The translations under genes and the position numbers were made by a program. Of a stretch of 64,000 nucleotides of DNA, positions 1-9,355 are shown piece after piece (positions within the stretch are counted from its first letter, which is position 1; each line of letters starts with the position of its first letter). The notes beneath the pieces were generated by a model. That model was not told where the DNA came from, made no database searches, and saw only the letters and a program-made list of their open reading frames with translations. Source of the DNA: Arthrobacter zhaoxinii (GTDB lineage Bacteria; Actinomycetota; Actinomycetes; Actinomycetales; Micrococcaceae); the NCBI RefSeq assembly GCF_024385505.1, contig NZ_JANFLT010000002.1, forward strand, positions 248,001 to 312,000, in the 5' to 3' direction.

Positions 1-1339
1 CGGCGCCGCCGGCGGGAGTGATGGCCGCGCGTTCCTTGCGGCTGAGGATGCGCATGCCCACGAGCTTCAGCAGGGCCGGGGTCAGCGTGACGGCAACCAG
101 CACGGCGATGGCAACACAGGCTGCACCCACGGTGCCCATGAGGCCCAGGAACGGGATTCCCGTGACGTTGAGCGCGAGGAGTGCAATGAAGACGGTTGCA
201 CCGGCGAACACCACGGCGTTGCCCGAGGTGCCGTTGGCCAGCGCAATGGACTCCTGCAGGGAGAGGCCGGTCTTGAGCTGGCGGCGGTGCCGGTTCACGA
301 TGAACAGGGCGTAGTCGATGCCCACGGCGAGGCCGAGCATCAGGCCCAGCACCGGGGTTACGGAGGCCATTTCGACGACGCCGGAGAAGGCGAGGCCGCC
401 CAGGGCACCGATGCCGACGCCGATCAGCGCGGTCAGCAGCGGCAGCCCGGCAGCGATCAGGGTGCCCAGCATGACGAACAGGACCACGCCGGCGATGACG
501 AGGCCAACCACCTCGCCGATGCCGAAGAGCGCCGGAGTCGCGGCCGAGATTTCAGCGGAGAAGTCCACCTTGACCCCGTCGATGGGCTCATCCTCGAAGA
601 GGGCCACCACGGCATCCTTGGTTTCCTGCGTAATTTCCATCTGCGACTCAGTGAAGGTCACGTTCAGGATGGCGGCGCTTCCGTCCTCGGAAACGGTGCG
701 GATTTCCGTGGCCATGTCCAGCAGGGCTGCGCCCTGTTCGGCCTGCACGGCGCCGGCTTCCAGCTCTTCGCTGCCGGCGTCCAGCTCCGCCCGCTTAGCA
801 TCCAGTTCGGCCTGCTGTGCGTCCAGTCCGGCCATCATTTCGGCGGGTGCACCCGCCGCTTCGGCCTGTTCCCGCGCGGCGTCGAGCTGGGCCTGTCCGG
901 CCTCCAACTGGGCGCGGCCGTCCTCAATCTGGGCGCGGCCTGCCTCAACCTGCGCCAGGCCCGCCTGCAGTTCCTGCCCCTGCTTGGCCCGCTCCGCCTC
1001 GGTGGCGAACGGATCGATGACGTTTTCCACGCCGTCAATCTCGCCGGCCTCGTTAACCCACTCGGAGATTTCCTGCTGCTGGGTATCGGTGAAGCGGGAG
1101 CCGTCGTCCGTCTGAACCATCACGGAGCCGGAGCCGCCCGATGCCTGCGGAAGTTTTTCCTGCAGCCGCTCGGTGACCTTGGTGGTGGGTGTATCGGGAA
1201 TCGAGAACGCGGTGGTGAGGGTGCCGCTGAAGAGCGTGTAGGCCACACCGGCCACCACGAGCACAGCGAACCACGCCGCCAGGACGGTGCGCGCACGGCG
1301 TGCGGCCGCCGCACCAAGGCGGTAGAGGAATTCAGCCAT
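1..1339 (-). CDS. MMPL/RND-family membrane exporter, N-terminal part (cut by window edge)
   Basis: Partial gene: the ATG is at 1337-1339 and the reading frame runs off the left edge. About 446 residues are visible. A membrane segment near residues 16-36 is followed by a large extracytoplasmic loop and then, from about residue 250, a run of closely spaced membrane helices typical of MMPL exporters, with a GxxxGxDYALF-type motif. The loop contains a striking Ala/Gln/Glu-rich seven-residue repeat (roughly residues 115-195) predicted to form a coiled coil. The start overlaps the end of the upstream TetR gene by 8 bases, so the two are probably translationally coupled and the exporter is under that repressor. 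MMPL proteins export lipids, drugs or siderophores; the substrate cannot be read from sequence. Confidence 0.85.
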   Translation of the reverse strand, partial: MAEFLYRLGAAAARRARTVLAAWFAVLVVAGVAYTLFSGTLTTAFSIPDTPTTKVTERLQEKLPQASGGSGSVMVQTDDGSRFTDTQQQEISEWVNEAGEIDGVENVIDPFATEAERAKQGQELQAGLAQVEAGRAQIEDGRAQLEAGQAQLDAAREQAEAAGAPAEMMAGLDAQQAELDAKRAELDAGSEELEAGAVQAEQGAALLDMATEIRTVSEDGSAAILNVTFTESQMEITQETKDAVVALFEDEPIDGVKVDFSAEISAATPALFGIGEVVGLVIAGVVLFVMLGTLIAAGLPLLTALIGVGIGALGGLAFSGVVEMASVTPVLGLMLGLAVGIDYALFIVNRHRRQLKTGLSLQESIALANGTSGNAVVFAGATVFIALLALNVTGIPFLGLMGTVGAACVAIAVLVAVTLTPALLKLVGMRILSRKERAAITPAGGA

Positions 1340-2030
1340 TGAGAGTCTGTCCTTTAGAGGGATGGTTGGGGGAAACTGCGGAACTAGGGCAGGCTTGCCC
1401 GGCCGGTCCGGCGGCATGGCCGGTACGGACGGTGTCGAGAAGCTGGTCCAGCATCCGGGCCCAGCTGCGTCGGGACTGCGGAGTGTCAACGGCACCGGTG
1501 GCGCAGTGCCAGTGGTGGTACAGCACCCCCAGTCCGCTGGTGAGGGCGCCCACCAGCAGGTGCACGCTGAGCTTATCGGCCTCGGGGTGGCGGCTGAGCA
1601 TCACGGAGGAGAGCCGTTCGCTGAGCTCGGTGAAGGCCCGCAGGGCCATGGGGTGTGCCGTCGCTGCCGGCCCCCCGTCTCCGAGCACGCGGTTCAGGTA
1701 GGCCATGGGTCCCACCAGGTCCGCGTTGCGGAAGGCCTCGGCAATTTCGTCCAGCACGGCCGGGCCGTCGGACGCAGGGACGGCGGTCAGGCTTGCGACG
1801 GCGGAACTGAGCACGTCGCTGCAGACCTCGGACACGATGTCATTGATGGAGCCGAAGTGGTTGAACACCGTGCGGCGGGAAACGTCGGCGCGCTGCGCCA
1901 ACTCGTCCACAGTGAAGTCTGTGGTCTGGCGCTCGTCCATCAGCGCGGCCGCGGCAGCCACGATTTCCTGCCGGTGGCGGCTTTTGAGCGCTTTGCGGCG
2001 GTCTTCAACCGGGAGGGTGGTGGTCAGCAC
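1332..2030 (-). CDS. TetR-family repressor, likely of the MMPL exporter
   Basis: 232 residues, GTG start, with an AGGA-like site a few bases upstream. The N-terminal TetR helix-turn-helix lies near residues 38-60 (DELAQRADVSRRTVFNHFGS); the remainder is a variable helical ligand-binding domain. The gene is first in a two-gene unit whose second member is the MMPL exporter, with an 8-base overlap, the usual arrangement for a ligand-sensing exporter repressor. Overlapping inverted repeats just upstream are the likely operator, so autoregulation is inferred. The ligand is unknown. Confidence 0.88.
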   Translation of the reverse strand: MLTTTLPVEDRRKALKSRHRQEIVAAAAALMDERQTTDFTVDELAQRADVSRRTVFNHFGSINDIVSEVCSDVLSSAVASLTAVPASDGPAVLDEIAEAFRNADLVGPMAYLNRVLGDGGPAATAHPMALRAFTELSERLSSVMLSRHPEADKLSVHLLVGALTSGLGVLYHHWHCATGAVDTPQSRRSWARMLDQLLDTVRTGHAAGPAGQACPSSAVSPNHPSKGQTLNG

Positions 2031-2043
2031 GTTCCTACACTAC

Positions 2044-2066
2044 GTGCATCATTGCACTGGGTGCAA
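2044..2066. promoter_or_regulatory. Overlapping inverted repeats, probable TetR operator
   Basis: Two perfect inverted repeats share an arm 14-36 bases upstream of the TetR start: GTGCA-tcat-TGCAC (2044-2057) and TTGCAC-tgg-GTGCAA (2052-2066). Together they give three GTGCA-type half-sites. The position between the regulator and the preceding gene suggests autoregulation of the tetR-MMPL unit; binding itself is inferred. Confidence 0.6.
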
Positions 2067-2088
2067 ACGGTTGGCGGCAGGCGTTCAG

Positions 2089-3066
2089 TCAGTACCGGGC
2101 ACCCTCCGGCTGCGGTGCGTTATTGAGCATTGCCAGGTCCTCGTCACTGAGTATCAGGTCTCCGGCAGCGACGTTTTCGCGCAGGTACTTCGGCGTCTTG
2201 GTGCCGGGAATCGGAATGACCCGGCGGCCCTGGGCCACTACCCAGGCCAGTGCCACCTGCGCCGGCGTCGCGCCCACCCCTTCGGCGACGTCGTGCACCC
2301 GCTGCACAATGGCCAGGTTCGCCTTGATGTTCTCCTGCTGGAAGCGCGGGAGCTTCCGGCGCATGTCATCAGCCGGCAGCTGGTCAAAAGACGTGAACCG
2401 GCCGGTGAGGAACCCGCGGCCCAGCGGTGAGAAGGGCAGGAACGCCATGCCGTGCTCCTCGCAGTAGGGCACGACGTCGGACAGCCGGTCCCGGGTCCAG
2501 AGCGAGAGTTCGGACTGCACCGCCGTCACCGGATGCACCGACTGCGCCAGCTCAATCTGCTCCACACTCGCCTCGGACAGCCCGATGGCGCGGGCCTTGC
2601 CGTCCGTGACCGCCTGTGCCATCGCTCCCCAGGAATCCTCCAGCGGCACCTCCGGATCCACCCGGTGCAGGATATACAGATCCACGTGATCGGTGCCGAG
2701 CCGGCGCAGGCTCGCATCAATGGATGCGCGGATGTGCTCGGGGCGGCCGTCCTTCTTCAGTCCGGGCATCGTCCCGGCGGCGGGAGCCTCGTTGCTGATC
2801 TCCAGTCCGACCTTGGTGGACAGCACCACCCGTTCCCGGTAGCCGTCCTTCAGCGCCCGGCCCACGAGTTCCTCGTTGGTGTAGGGGCCGTACACGTCCG
2901 CGGTGTCGATCAGGGTGCTTCCCAGCTCGACCGCTCCGCGGATGACAGAGACAGACGTTTCATCGTCGCGTTCGGCATTCATGTCGTAGGCGTAGCTCAT
3001 GCCCATACAGCCCAGCCCGATGACGCCGACCTCGGGCCCGTTGATTCCCAGATGTGTTGTACGCAC
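2089..3066 (-). CDS. Aldo/keto reductase
   Basis: 325 residues, GTG start with AAGGAG eight bases upstream. It is a full-length TIM-barrel NADPH-dependent aldo/keto reductase. The catalytic tetrad is visible: Asp54 and Tyr59 in LIDTADVYG, Lys85 in VLSTKVG and His134 in LYILHRVDP. The phosphate-binding tail is near the C terminus (IPIPGTKTPKYLRENV). The family reduces aldehydes and ketones in the cytoplasm and resembles the YakC/IolS type by overall layout. It lies 32 bases downstream of the Rieske-domain gene on the same strand, so they may be cotranscribed; the natural substrate is not evident. Confidence 0.9.
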   Translation of the reverse strand: MRTTHLGINGPEVGVIGLGCMGMSYAYDMNAERDDETSVSVIRGAVELGSTLIDTADVYGPYTNEELVGRALKDGYRERVVLSTKVGLEISNEAPAAGTMPGLKKDGRPEHIRASIDASLRRLGTDHVDLYILHRVDPEVPLEDSWGAMAQAVTDGKARAIGLSEASVEQIELAQSVHPVTAVQSELSLWTRDRLSDVVPYCEEHGMAFLPFSPLGRGFLTGRFTSFDQLPADDMRRKLPRFQQENIKANLAIVQRVHDVAEGVGATPAQVALAWVVAQGRRVIPIPGTKTPKYLRENVAAGDLILSDEDLAMLNNAPQPEGARY

Positions 3067-3098
3067 GGCAGTCTCCTTGCGTGGCGAAGCGGACAGGT

Positions 3099-3983
3099 TC
3101 AGGGTTTAACGCTTACCTCCAGCACACCGTCCCGGATACGGGTGGAAAAGGACGGCTGCGGGGCTGTCGCCGGCCCGTGCACCACTTCCCCCGACTCCAC
3201 GGAGAACGTGCTGCCGTGCCAGGGGCAGACGATGCACAGCTCGTTCGCCACCTGCCGCAGCTCGCCGTCGTGGAGGGGGCCGCCGAGGTGGCTGCAGCTG
3301 TCCACGAGGACAGAGACCGCGCCGTCCGCGGCACCGTCGGTGCGCTTGAGCACCATCAGGTTCACCGGTCCGAGACGGGCCGGCTGCGGAATTCCGGACG
3401 CGAATGCCCCCGCGGGTCCCAGCGAATGCCAACCCGCCGGGATCTGCTCGGGGAAGTCATCGTTGCGGTTGACCCCGGCGCCCTGCCGGTAGGACAGGTG
3501 GCCGCCCAGGAAACCGCCCGCACCGGAGACTGCGAGGCCGGTGAAGGCGAGGACGCGACCCAGGCCCGTGCGACCCCTACCGCGCATCAGCCAGGAGGCG
3601 GAGTAGAGGCCGACGGCGAGCACGTTCGCGGCCTGGTGCACAATCCCGGTGCGCTGCTGTTCGGTATCCAGCTGCGAGAAGTCGACGGCGCCTGCGAGCG
3701 CGGTGGGACCCGCGGCCGCTACACCCACGCCTACCAGGGTCCGGGCGGCCCGCTCGTTGCCCGGCACCAGGTCCAACACAGCAGCGGACACCCACGCACC
3801 CAGCGGCACCACGATCATCAGCGGATGAAGCGGGTGCCCCAGGGGCACTCCATGCAGGATGTCTTTCATGGCAGGCCAGGGCACACCGGCCTTCACCGCC
3901 TTCGACACCCAACCGGCTGCGGGGTCCAGCCAACCCGTGGTTTCCAGTTTGTCGGCAACGGTCACTAAGGGCAGTCGGCGCAT
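3099..3983 (-). CDS. DUF2231 membrane protein fused to a Rieske [2Fe-2S] domain
   Basis: 294 residues, ATG start with GAGGAG upstream. The N-terminal two thirds is a DUF2231-like membrane domain with hydrophobic segments near 52-72, 83-101, 119-133 and 143-161. The C-terminal third is a Rieske domain with both ligand pairs intact: Cys230-x-His232 and Cys253-x-x-His256. The domain should carry a [2Fe-2S] cluster and act in electron transfer, either membrane-attached or facing the cytoplasm. No cytochrome b or oxygenase partner lies beside it, so its redox partner is unknown. It precedes the aldo/keto reductase by 32 bases. Confidence 0.85.
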   Translation of the reverse strand: MRRLPLVTVADKLETTGWLDPAAGWVSKAVKAGVPWPAMKDILHGVPLGHPLHPLMIVVPLGAWVSAAVLDLVPGNERAARTLVGVGVAAAGPTALAGAVDFSQLDTEQQRTGIVHQAANVLAVGLYSASWLMRGRGRTGLGRVLAFTGLAVSGAGGFLGGHLSYRQGAGVNRNDDFPEQIPAGWHSLGPAGAFASGIPQPARLGPVNLMVLKRTDGAADGAVSVLVDSCSHLGGPLHDGELRQVANELCIVCPWHGSTFSVESGEVVHGPATAPQPSFSTRIRDGVLEVSVKP

Positions 3984-4095
3984 GGCTTCTCCTCACGGAA
4001 ATGATCACCTGATTGATCCTGCACAGGGTAGGTGCCGCCCCGTGCGGACGCCACCGAAACCGCCGTACCGTCCGGCTTGGGCGGTACTGTTGCAC

Positions 4096-4111
4096 GCCGG
4101 CCCGGGCCGGC
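4096..4111. terminator. GC palindrome after the D-lactate dehydrogenase gene
   Basis: A perfect 16-base palindrome (GCCGGCCCGGGCCGGC) lies 16 bases past the dehydrogenase stop, in the 143-base gap before the Rieske gene. It could fold into a terminator-like hairpin, but no T-run follows and the loop is minimal, so the role is uncertain. Confidence 0.35.
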
Positions 4112-4126
4112 GGCAGCGGCCCGGGG

Positions 4127-5524
4127 CTAGAGCGCCTTGCCCGGGTTGAGGATGCCCAGCGGATCAAGGGCGGTGCGGATGGTATTCATGACCTCCAGGG
4201 ACACCCCGCCCAGCTCCTCCTCCAGCCAGTCCCGCTTCAGCAGCCCGATCCCGTGCTCGCCGGTCAGGGTGCCGCCCAGCCGGTGCGCCAGATGGAACAT
4301 CTCCCCCAGCGCCGCTTTGGCCGGACCGGTGGTCACGGAGTCCTCCGGATCCAGCACAATCATGGGGTGCAGGTTCCCGTCCGCGGCATGCGCGATCGTA
4401 AAGATACGGACCCCGGTACGTGCGGAAATCTCCTCAAGCCCGCTCACCACTTCCGCGAGCCGGCCCCGCGGGACGCCGATGTCGCCGATGGACACCCGCC
4501 CGAGCTTTTCCAGGGAGGGGATGGCCTCCCGGCGGGCGGTGATCAGGGCGGCGGCGTGCTCGTCGTCGACGGCCTTCTCGCAGCTGCCCAGCGTTGTCAG
4601 GACGTCCATCACCACGTCCTGTTCGAGGAACGCCCCGTACCCATCCGTCTGCACCAGCAGGAACGCTCCGCCCTTCGACCGGTAATCGGTGCCCATCGCC
4701 ATATCCACGGCTTCCAGTGTGGGTCCGTCCATCAGCTCCATCACGGAGGGCTGGATCCGGGCGGCAATGACGGCGGAGGCGGCCTGGGCGGCAGTAGTAA
4801 CGTCCGGGAAGAACGCTGCCACCGTGGCAGTGTGCACCGGCATGGGGCGCAGCCGGAGGGTGGCTTCGACCACTACCCCGAGGGTTCCTTCCGAACCGAT
4901 CATCAGGGCATTGAGGTCATAGCCGCTGACGCCCTTGATGGTCTCGCGGCCGGTGCGCAGTTCCCGGCCGTCCGCCAGGATCACACGCAGGGCCAGCACT
5001 GATTCCCTGGTGACACCGTACTTGGCGCAGCGCATACCGCCGGCGTTGGTGGCGATGTTGCCCCCGATGCTGCAGATGGCGGTGCTCGCCGGGTCCGGTG
5101 CGTAGAACAGTCCGTACTCCGCCGCCGCCGCGTTGAGGTCGGCGTTCAGCACCCCGGGTTCCACCACGGCCAGCTGCTCCCGGGGGTCGATGCGCAGGAT
5201 CCGGTTCATGCCCGAAACGTCGAGGACCAGTTCGCCGGCCCGGGAGGACGACGCCGCGGCGAGCCCGGTGCCGGCTCCCCGGGGAACCACGGGTATGCGG
5301 TGTTCGGTGGCCAGCTGGAGGGTGGCGACGACGTCGTCCGCGGTACGGGCGAACACCACGCCGTCCGGAAGCGACTCCGGAACAAAGCCGGACCTGTCGG
5401 TACTCACCCGCTGCCGGTCCGCTTCCAGGAAGGAGACGGAGGGGAAGCCGCTCAGGACGGAACCGCCCGGGCCGAAGGTGACGCCGGCGGGAACGGGAAC
5501 GGGATCGAGGGAGTGCGTGCTCAC
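4127..5524 (-). CDS. FAD-linked D-lactate dehydrogenase (glycolate oxidase GlcD family)
   Basis: 465 residues, GTG start with AAGGAG nine bases upstream. The FAD_binding_4 domain covers roughly residues 55-195 (VPRGAGTGLAA; later TNAGGMRCAKYGVT) and the FAD-oxidase C-terminal domain ends with the HAADGNLHP and GEHGIGLLK motifs. The family oxidises 2-hydroxy acids such as D-lactate or glycolate, passing electrons to quinone or cytochromes. It follows the lactate permease gene by 60 bases on the same strand, which favours D-lactate as substrate. Glycolate remains possible, but the GlcE and GlcF partners of glycolate oxidase are absent. Confidence 0.88.
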   Translation of the reverse strand: MSTHSLDPVPVPAGVTFGPGGSVLSGFPSVSFLEADRQRVSTDRSGFVPESLPDGVVFARTADDVVATLQLATEHRIPVVPRGAGTGLAAASSSRAGELVLDVSGMNRILRIDPREQLAVVEPGVLNADLNAAAAEYGLFYAPDPASTAICSIGGNIATNAGGMRCAKYGVTRESVLALRVILADGRELRTGRETIKGVSGYDLNALMIGSEGTLGVVVEATLRLRPMPVHTATVAAFFPDVTTAAQAASAVIAARIQPSVMELMDGPTLEAVDMAMGTDYRSKGGAFLLVQTDGYGAFLEQDVVMDVLTTLGSCEKAVDDEHAAALITARREAIPSLEKLGRVSIGDIGVPRGRLAEVVSGLEEISARTGVRIFTIAHAADGNLHPMIVLDPEDSVTTGPAKAALGEMFHLAHRLGGTLTGEHGIGLLKRDWLEEELGGVSLEVMNTIRTALDPLGILNPGKAL

Positions 5525-5584
5525 GGAATTTCTCCTTGCAGTTCGGGGACGCGGACGCCCCGGGAAACCGGAATCTCGAACGGT

Positions 5585-7288
5585 TTAAGGGACCATCCAG
5601 CCAAGAATCGAGGTGGACTGCAGCCAGATCAGCACGGTGATGAACGCCAGCAGCCCAAGGCTCCAACCGATGAGTTTGCGCAGCAGTGTCCCTTCCGCCC
5701 CGTCGAGGCCGACAGCGGCGGAGGCGATGGCCAGATTCTGCAGCGAAAGCATCTTGCCCATGACCCCGGCCGAGGAGTTCGCGGCGGCCATGAGCGTGGG
5801 CGAGAGACCGGTCTCATTCGCGGCGGCAACCTGCAGGGCACCGAAGAGGGAGTTCGACGACGTGTCGGACCCGGTCAAGGCCACGCCGATCCATCCGAGC
5901 AGCGGAGAAAGCAGGGCGAAGAAGCCGCCGGCGGACGCCAGGGCGACCCCGAGGGTGGTGGTCTGCCCGGACAGGTTCATCACAAAGGACAGCGCCAACA
6001 CGGAACACACGGTCAGGATGGTCCAGCGCAGCTGGACCAGGGTTTCGCCGTACACCTTCACCCCGCGGCGCGGTGCAATCCGATACAGCACCATGGTGAC
6101 GACTCCGGAGAAAAGCAGCAGGGTGCCGGTTGCCCGGATGTGGTCAAAGCGCAGGGTCTGGGCAGCCACCGGTTCGCCGTTGTTCCCGACGACGTCGAGT
6201 CCCGGCCACAGGAACGTGGTGCTCCCGATGCTGGTCAGCCAGGTCTTGACCACGGGGATCTGGGCGATGGAAAACACCACAATGATCACCAGATACGGGG
6301 CAATGGCCATCCAGACGTCGTGGCCCGAGGGCCGGCCGCCGGATCCGGTGAGGGTGTCCGTTCCGGTCCGGGTGTCCGTTCCGGCCGCTCCGGTCCCCGA
6401 CGCCGACGCAGCTTCCCCTGCGTTTTCGGCCTCGCGGGATTCGCCTGTCATTCCGATGATCTCGGCCGGCTGCCAGACACGGAGCATCAGCAGCACTGCG
6501 ATGACTGTCACCACGGCGGCAACGACGTCGGTCAGTTCCACGATGAAGAAGTTCGAGGCGGCGAACTGCGCGAGTCCAAAAGCAGCTCCGGCCACCAGCG
6601 CCACGGGCCACGTCTGCCGCAGCCCGCGCTTGCCGTCCACCAGGAAAACCAGGATCAGCGGAACCACCAGGGCAATAAAGGGTGTCTGCCGTCCGGTCAT
6701 GGAGGAGAGTTCCTGCAGCGGGATGCCGGTGACGCCGTTGAGCGCAATGAGGGGAGCCGCCATGGCACCGAAGGCCACCGGCGCCGTGTTGGCAAGGAGG
6801 GCGACAACGGCGGATTTCAGCGGCTTCATGCCGGCGGCCATCAGCATGGCGGCCGCAATAGCCACCGGGGCACCGAAGCCGGCCAGGGATTCCAGCAGGG
6901 CGCCGAAGCAGAAGGCGATGAGGATCGAGAGGATGCGTAGATCGTCGGAGATCGAGCGGATCGTGCGGCCGAGGACCTCGAACCAGGGCGTTGCCACGGT
7001 GAGTTTGTAGATCCACAGGGCGTTGATCAGGATCCAGAGGATGGGAAAGATGGCGTAAAAGGCTCCCAGCCCCGTGGCCGAGAGGACCTGCCCCACCGGC
7101 ATCCTCCAACCGACCACGGCGAGGATGATGGACAGTGCCAGACTGATCAGGGCCGCCTGGTACGCCTTCATCCGGAAGACGCCCAGCAGGACGAACAAAA
7201 TCAGCAGGGGCAGCGCCGCCAGGATGGCGGACATGGCCAGGGAACCGGCAATCGGGTCGAGAGGCTGTTGGAAGGCAGCAGTCGTCAC
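5585..7288 (-). CDS. lctP: Lactate permease (LctP/LldP family)
   Basis: 567 residues, GTG start with a perfect AAAGGAG six bases upstream. The protein is a polytopic membrane transporter with about 12-14 helices and the LctP signatures GALLESLAGFGAPVAIAAAML and LTGSDTSSNSLFGALQ. A hydrophilic Gly/Thr-rich loop near residues 290-320 separates the two halves. It imports lactate (and probably glycolate) by proton symport. It is first in an operon with the D-lactate dehydrogenase and is preceded by a promoter embedded in an inverted repeat, suggesting control by a lactate-responsive repressor encoded elsewhere. Confidence 0.93.
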   Translation of the reverse strand: MTTAAFQQPLDPIAGSLAMSAILAALPLLILFVLLGVFRMKAYQAALISLALSIILAVVGWRMPVGQVLSATGLGAFYAIFPILWILINALWIYKLTVATPWFEVLGRTIRSISDDLRILSILIAFCFGALLESLAGFGAPVAIAAAMLMAAGMKPLKSAVVALLANTAPVAFGAMAAPLIALNGVTGIPLQELSSMTGRQTPFIALVVPLILVFLVDGKRGLRQTWPVALVAGAAFGLAQFAASNFFIVELTDVVAAVVTVIAVLLMLRVWQPAEIIGMTGESREAENAGEAASASGTGAAGTDTRTGTDTLTGSGGRPSGHDVWMAIAPYLVIIVVFSIAQIPVVKTWLTSIGSTTFLWPGLDVVGNNGEPVAAQTLRFDHIRATGTLLLFSGVVTMVLYRIAPRRGVKVYGETLVQLRWTILTVCSVLALSFVMNLSGQTTTLGVALASAGGFFALLSPLLGWIGVALTGSDTSSNSLFGALQVAAANETGLSPTLMAAANSSAGVMGKMLSLQNLAIASAAVGLDGAEGTLLRKLIGWSLGLLAFITVLIWLQSTSILGWMVP

Positions 7289-7331
7289 AAAAACTCCTTT
7301 GTTTTTGTTTCCACATCCACGGTGATGATGC

Positions 7332-7365
7332 GTTGACCCTAGGCCCGCCCCTTCGCAGGGTCAAC
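7332..7365 (-). promoter_or_regulatory. Promoter of the lactate operon inside a 9-bp inverted repeat
   Basis: On the minus strand a TTGACC -35 box (7364-7359) and a TAGGGT -10 box (7341-7336) are separated by 17 bases, about 48 bases upstream of lctP. The same bases form a perfect inverted repeat, GTTGACCCT at 7332-7340 and AGGGTCAAC at 7357-7365. A repressor bound to both arms would cover both promoter elements. The boxes and the repeat are seen directly; the repressor is inferred. Confidence 0.55.
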
Positions 7366-7388
7366 GGTTTGGCAGTTTCTGCTTCCTG

Positions 7389-9143
7389 CTATTGCCGGGG
7401 ATCGGGATTTCGCGGCTGTTCGCTGCCCATATCTGCTGCTCCAAAGAGTTTCTCGGCGGGTGAATCCGTGTCGGAGTTCGCCCGCGCCATCAGCTCCGGA
7501 TGATGGAGATCCAGGGCGGGGCGTTCCGAGCGGATCTTGGGCAGCGAGGTGAAATTGTGCCGCGGCGGCGGGCAGGAGGTGGCCCATTCCAGCGAGCCGC
7601 CGAAGCCCCAGGGATCATCCACTTCGACTTTCTTGCCATGCCGCCAGGTGATGTACACATTCCAGGCGAAGGGAATTATGGACAACGCCAGAATCGCGGA
7701 GCCAATGGTGGAGAGCTGGTTCATTCCGGTGAAGTTGTCCTCCACGAGATAGTCGGCATACCGCCGAGGCATACCCAGCACACCCAGCCAGTGCTGAATC
7801 AGGAACGTGGTGTGGAAACCGAAGAACAGCAGCCAGAAGTGGATCTTGCCAAGACGTTCGTTGAGCATCTTTCCAGTGAATTTGGGCCACCAGAAATAAA
7901 ATCCCGCAAACATTGCGAAGACCACGGTGCCGAACACCACGTAGTGGAAATGCGCCACCACGAAGTACGTATCCGAGACGTGGAAGTCCAGCGGCGGGGA
8001 GGACAGGATGATGCCGGTCAGTCCGCCGAAGAGGAACGTGATCAGGAAGCCGAGGCTCCAGAGCATGGGGGTTTCGAAGGTGATGGATCCGCGCCACAGG
8101 GTGCCGATCCAGTTGAAGAATTTCACCCCGGTGGGCACTGCGATCAGCATGGTCATGAAGGAGAAGAACGGCAGCAGCACCGCACCGGTCACGTACATGT
8201 GGTGCGCCCAGACCGTGACGGAGAGCGCCGCAATGGCAATGGTGGCGAAGACCAGGCCCTTGTAGCCGAAGATGGACTTGCGGCTGAAGACCGGGAAGAT
8301 CTCGGACACGATGCCGAAGAACGGCAGCGCAATGATGTAGACCTCGGGGTGGCCGAAGAACCAGAAGAGGTGCTGCCAGAGGATGGAGCCGCCGCGTTCG
8401 GGATTGTAGATCTCCGCGCCGAAGCGCCGGTCTGCGCCGAGGGCAAAGAGTGCTGCTGCCAGGGGCGGGAACGCCATCAGGACCAGGATGGCCGTCACCA
8501 GGGTGTTCCAGGTGAAGATCGGCATCCGCCACATGGTCATGCCGGGGGCCCGCAGGCAGATGATGGTGGTGATGAAGTTGACGGCACCGAGGATGGTGCC
8601 GAACCCGGAGAGCGCCAGTCCGAAGACCCAGAGGTCTCCACCGAGTCCGGGGCTGAAGGCAACATTGGACAGCGGTGTATAGGCCGTCCAGCCGAAGGAC
8701 GCGGTGCCCTGCGGGGTGAGGAATCCGGACAGTGCCACCAGCGAGCCGAACAGGAAGAACCAGAACGCGAGTGCATTCAGGCGGGGGAACGCGACGTCGG
8801 GCGCCCCGATCTGCAGCGGCATGATCACATTCGCGAAGCCGGCGAAGAGCGGGGTGGCGAACATCAGCAGCATCGCCGTGCCATGCATGGTGAACAGCTG
8901 GTTGTACTGCTCCCGGGTCTGCAGGATCTGCATACCGGGCTCAAATAGTTCGGCACGGATGAGCAGTGCCATCACGCCCGCCAGCGAGAAAAAGACAAAG
9001 GACGCGATCAGGTACATATACCCGATGGTTTTGTGGTCGGTGGAGGTGATCCAGTTGACGACAATCCGCCCTTTGGACACCGGAACCACCCGGGGTGCTA
9101 CAAACGTTCCGTCCGGTTCCGCGGTGTATTTCACTGTCGACAT
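7389..9143 (-). CDS. ctaD: Cytochrome c oxidase subunit I
   Basis: 584 residues from the ATG at 9141-9143. The frame is open upstream to 9377, but that extension is not family-like. It is the catalytic haem-copper subunit of aa3-type oxidase in the cytoplasmic membrane, with 12 helices. Key motifs are present: the haem a ligand in MHGTAMLL, the HPEVYI motif (CuB ligand and cross-linked Tyr), the paired His of VWAHHMY, and the distal pair in [10 protein letters not shown]. The C-terminal tail of about 65 residues is hydrophilic, as usual in actinobacteria. Subunits II and III are not adjacent; an isolated or second ctaD copy is common in this group. Confidence 0.95.
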   Translation of the reverse strand: MSTVKYTAEPDGTFVAPRVVPVSKGRIVVNWITSTDHKTIGYMYLIASFVFFSLAGVMALLIRAELFEPGMQILQTREQYNQLFTMHGTAMLLMFATPLFAGFANVIMPLQIGAPDVAFPRLNALAFWFFLFGSLVALSGFLTPQGTASFGWTAYTPLSNVAFSPGLGGDLWVFGLALSGFGTILGAVNFITTIICLRAPGMTMWRMPIFTWNTLVTAILVLMAFPPLAAALFALGADRRFGAEIYNPERGGSILWQHLFWFFGHPEVYIIALPFFGIVSEIFPVFSRKSIFGYKGLVFATIAIAALSVTVWAHHMYVTGAVLLPFFSFMTMLIAVPTGVKFFNWIGTLWRGSITFETPMLWSLGFLITFLFGGLTGIILSSPPLDFHVSDTYFVVAHFHYVVFGTVVFAMFAGFYFWWPKFTGKMLNERLGKIHFWLLFFGFHTTFLIQHWLGVLGMPRRYADYLVEDNFTGMNQLSTIGSAILALSIIPFAWNVYITWRHGKKVEVDDPWGFGGSLEWATSCPPPRHNFTSLPKIRSERPALDLHHPELMARANSDTDSPAEKLFGAADMGSEQPRNPDPRQ

Positions 9144-9355
9144 GGAACTATCCCGATCCGCCGAAGGGTACTGCCCTGCCAGGAACACGAGACTGTGCTT
9201 GGTATCGTAGGGCGGCTTGTTACAGCCCGCCAGACCCTCCGGACAATCCATCGGCCGACCCCGCGGGATTCGCGCGGAACGGCGGCACTGCCGCCGGTTA
9301 CCGGACCGTCCCGATACCGGTGCCGGATGCGGGAAGGGCAGGGCACAATCGGAGG

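Noticed and set aside
5300-6940. 546-codon antisense frame across the lactate permease
   Set aside because: Composition and lack of start signal mark it as a shadow.
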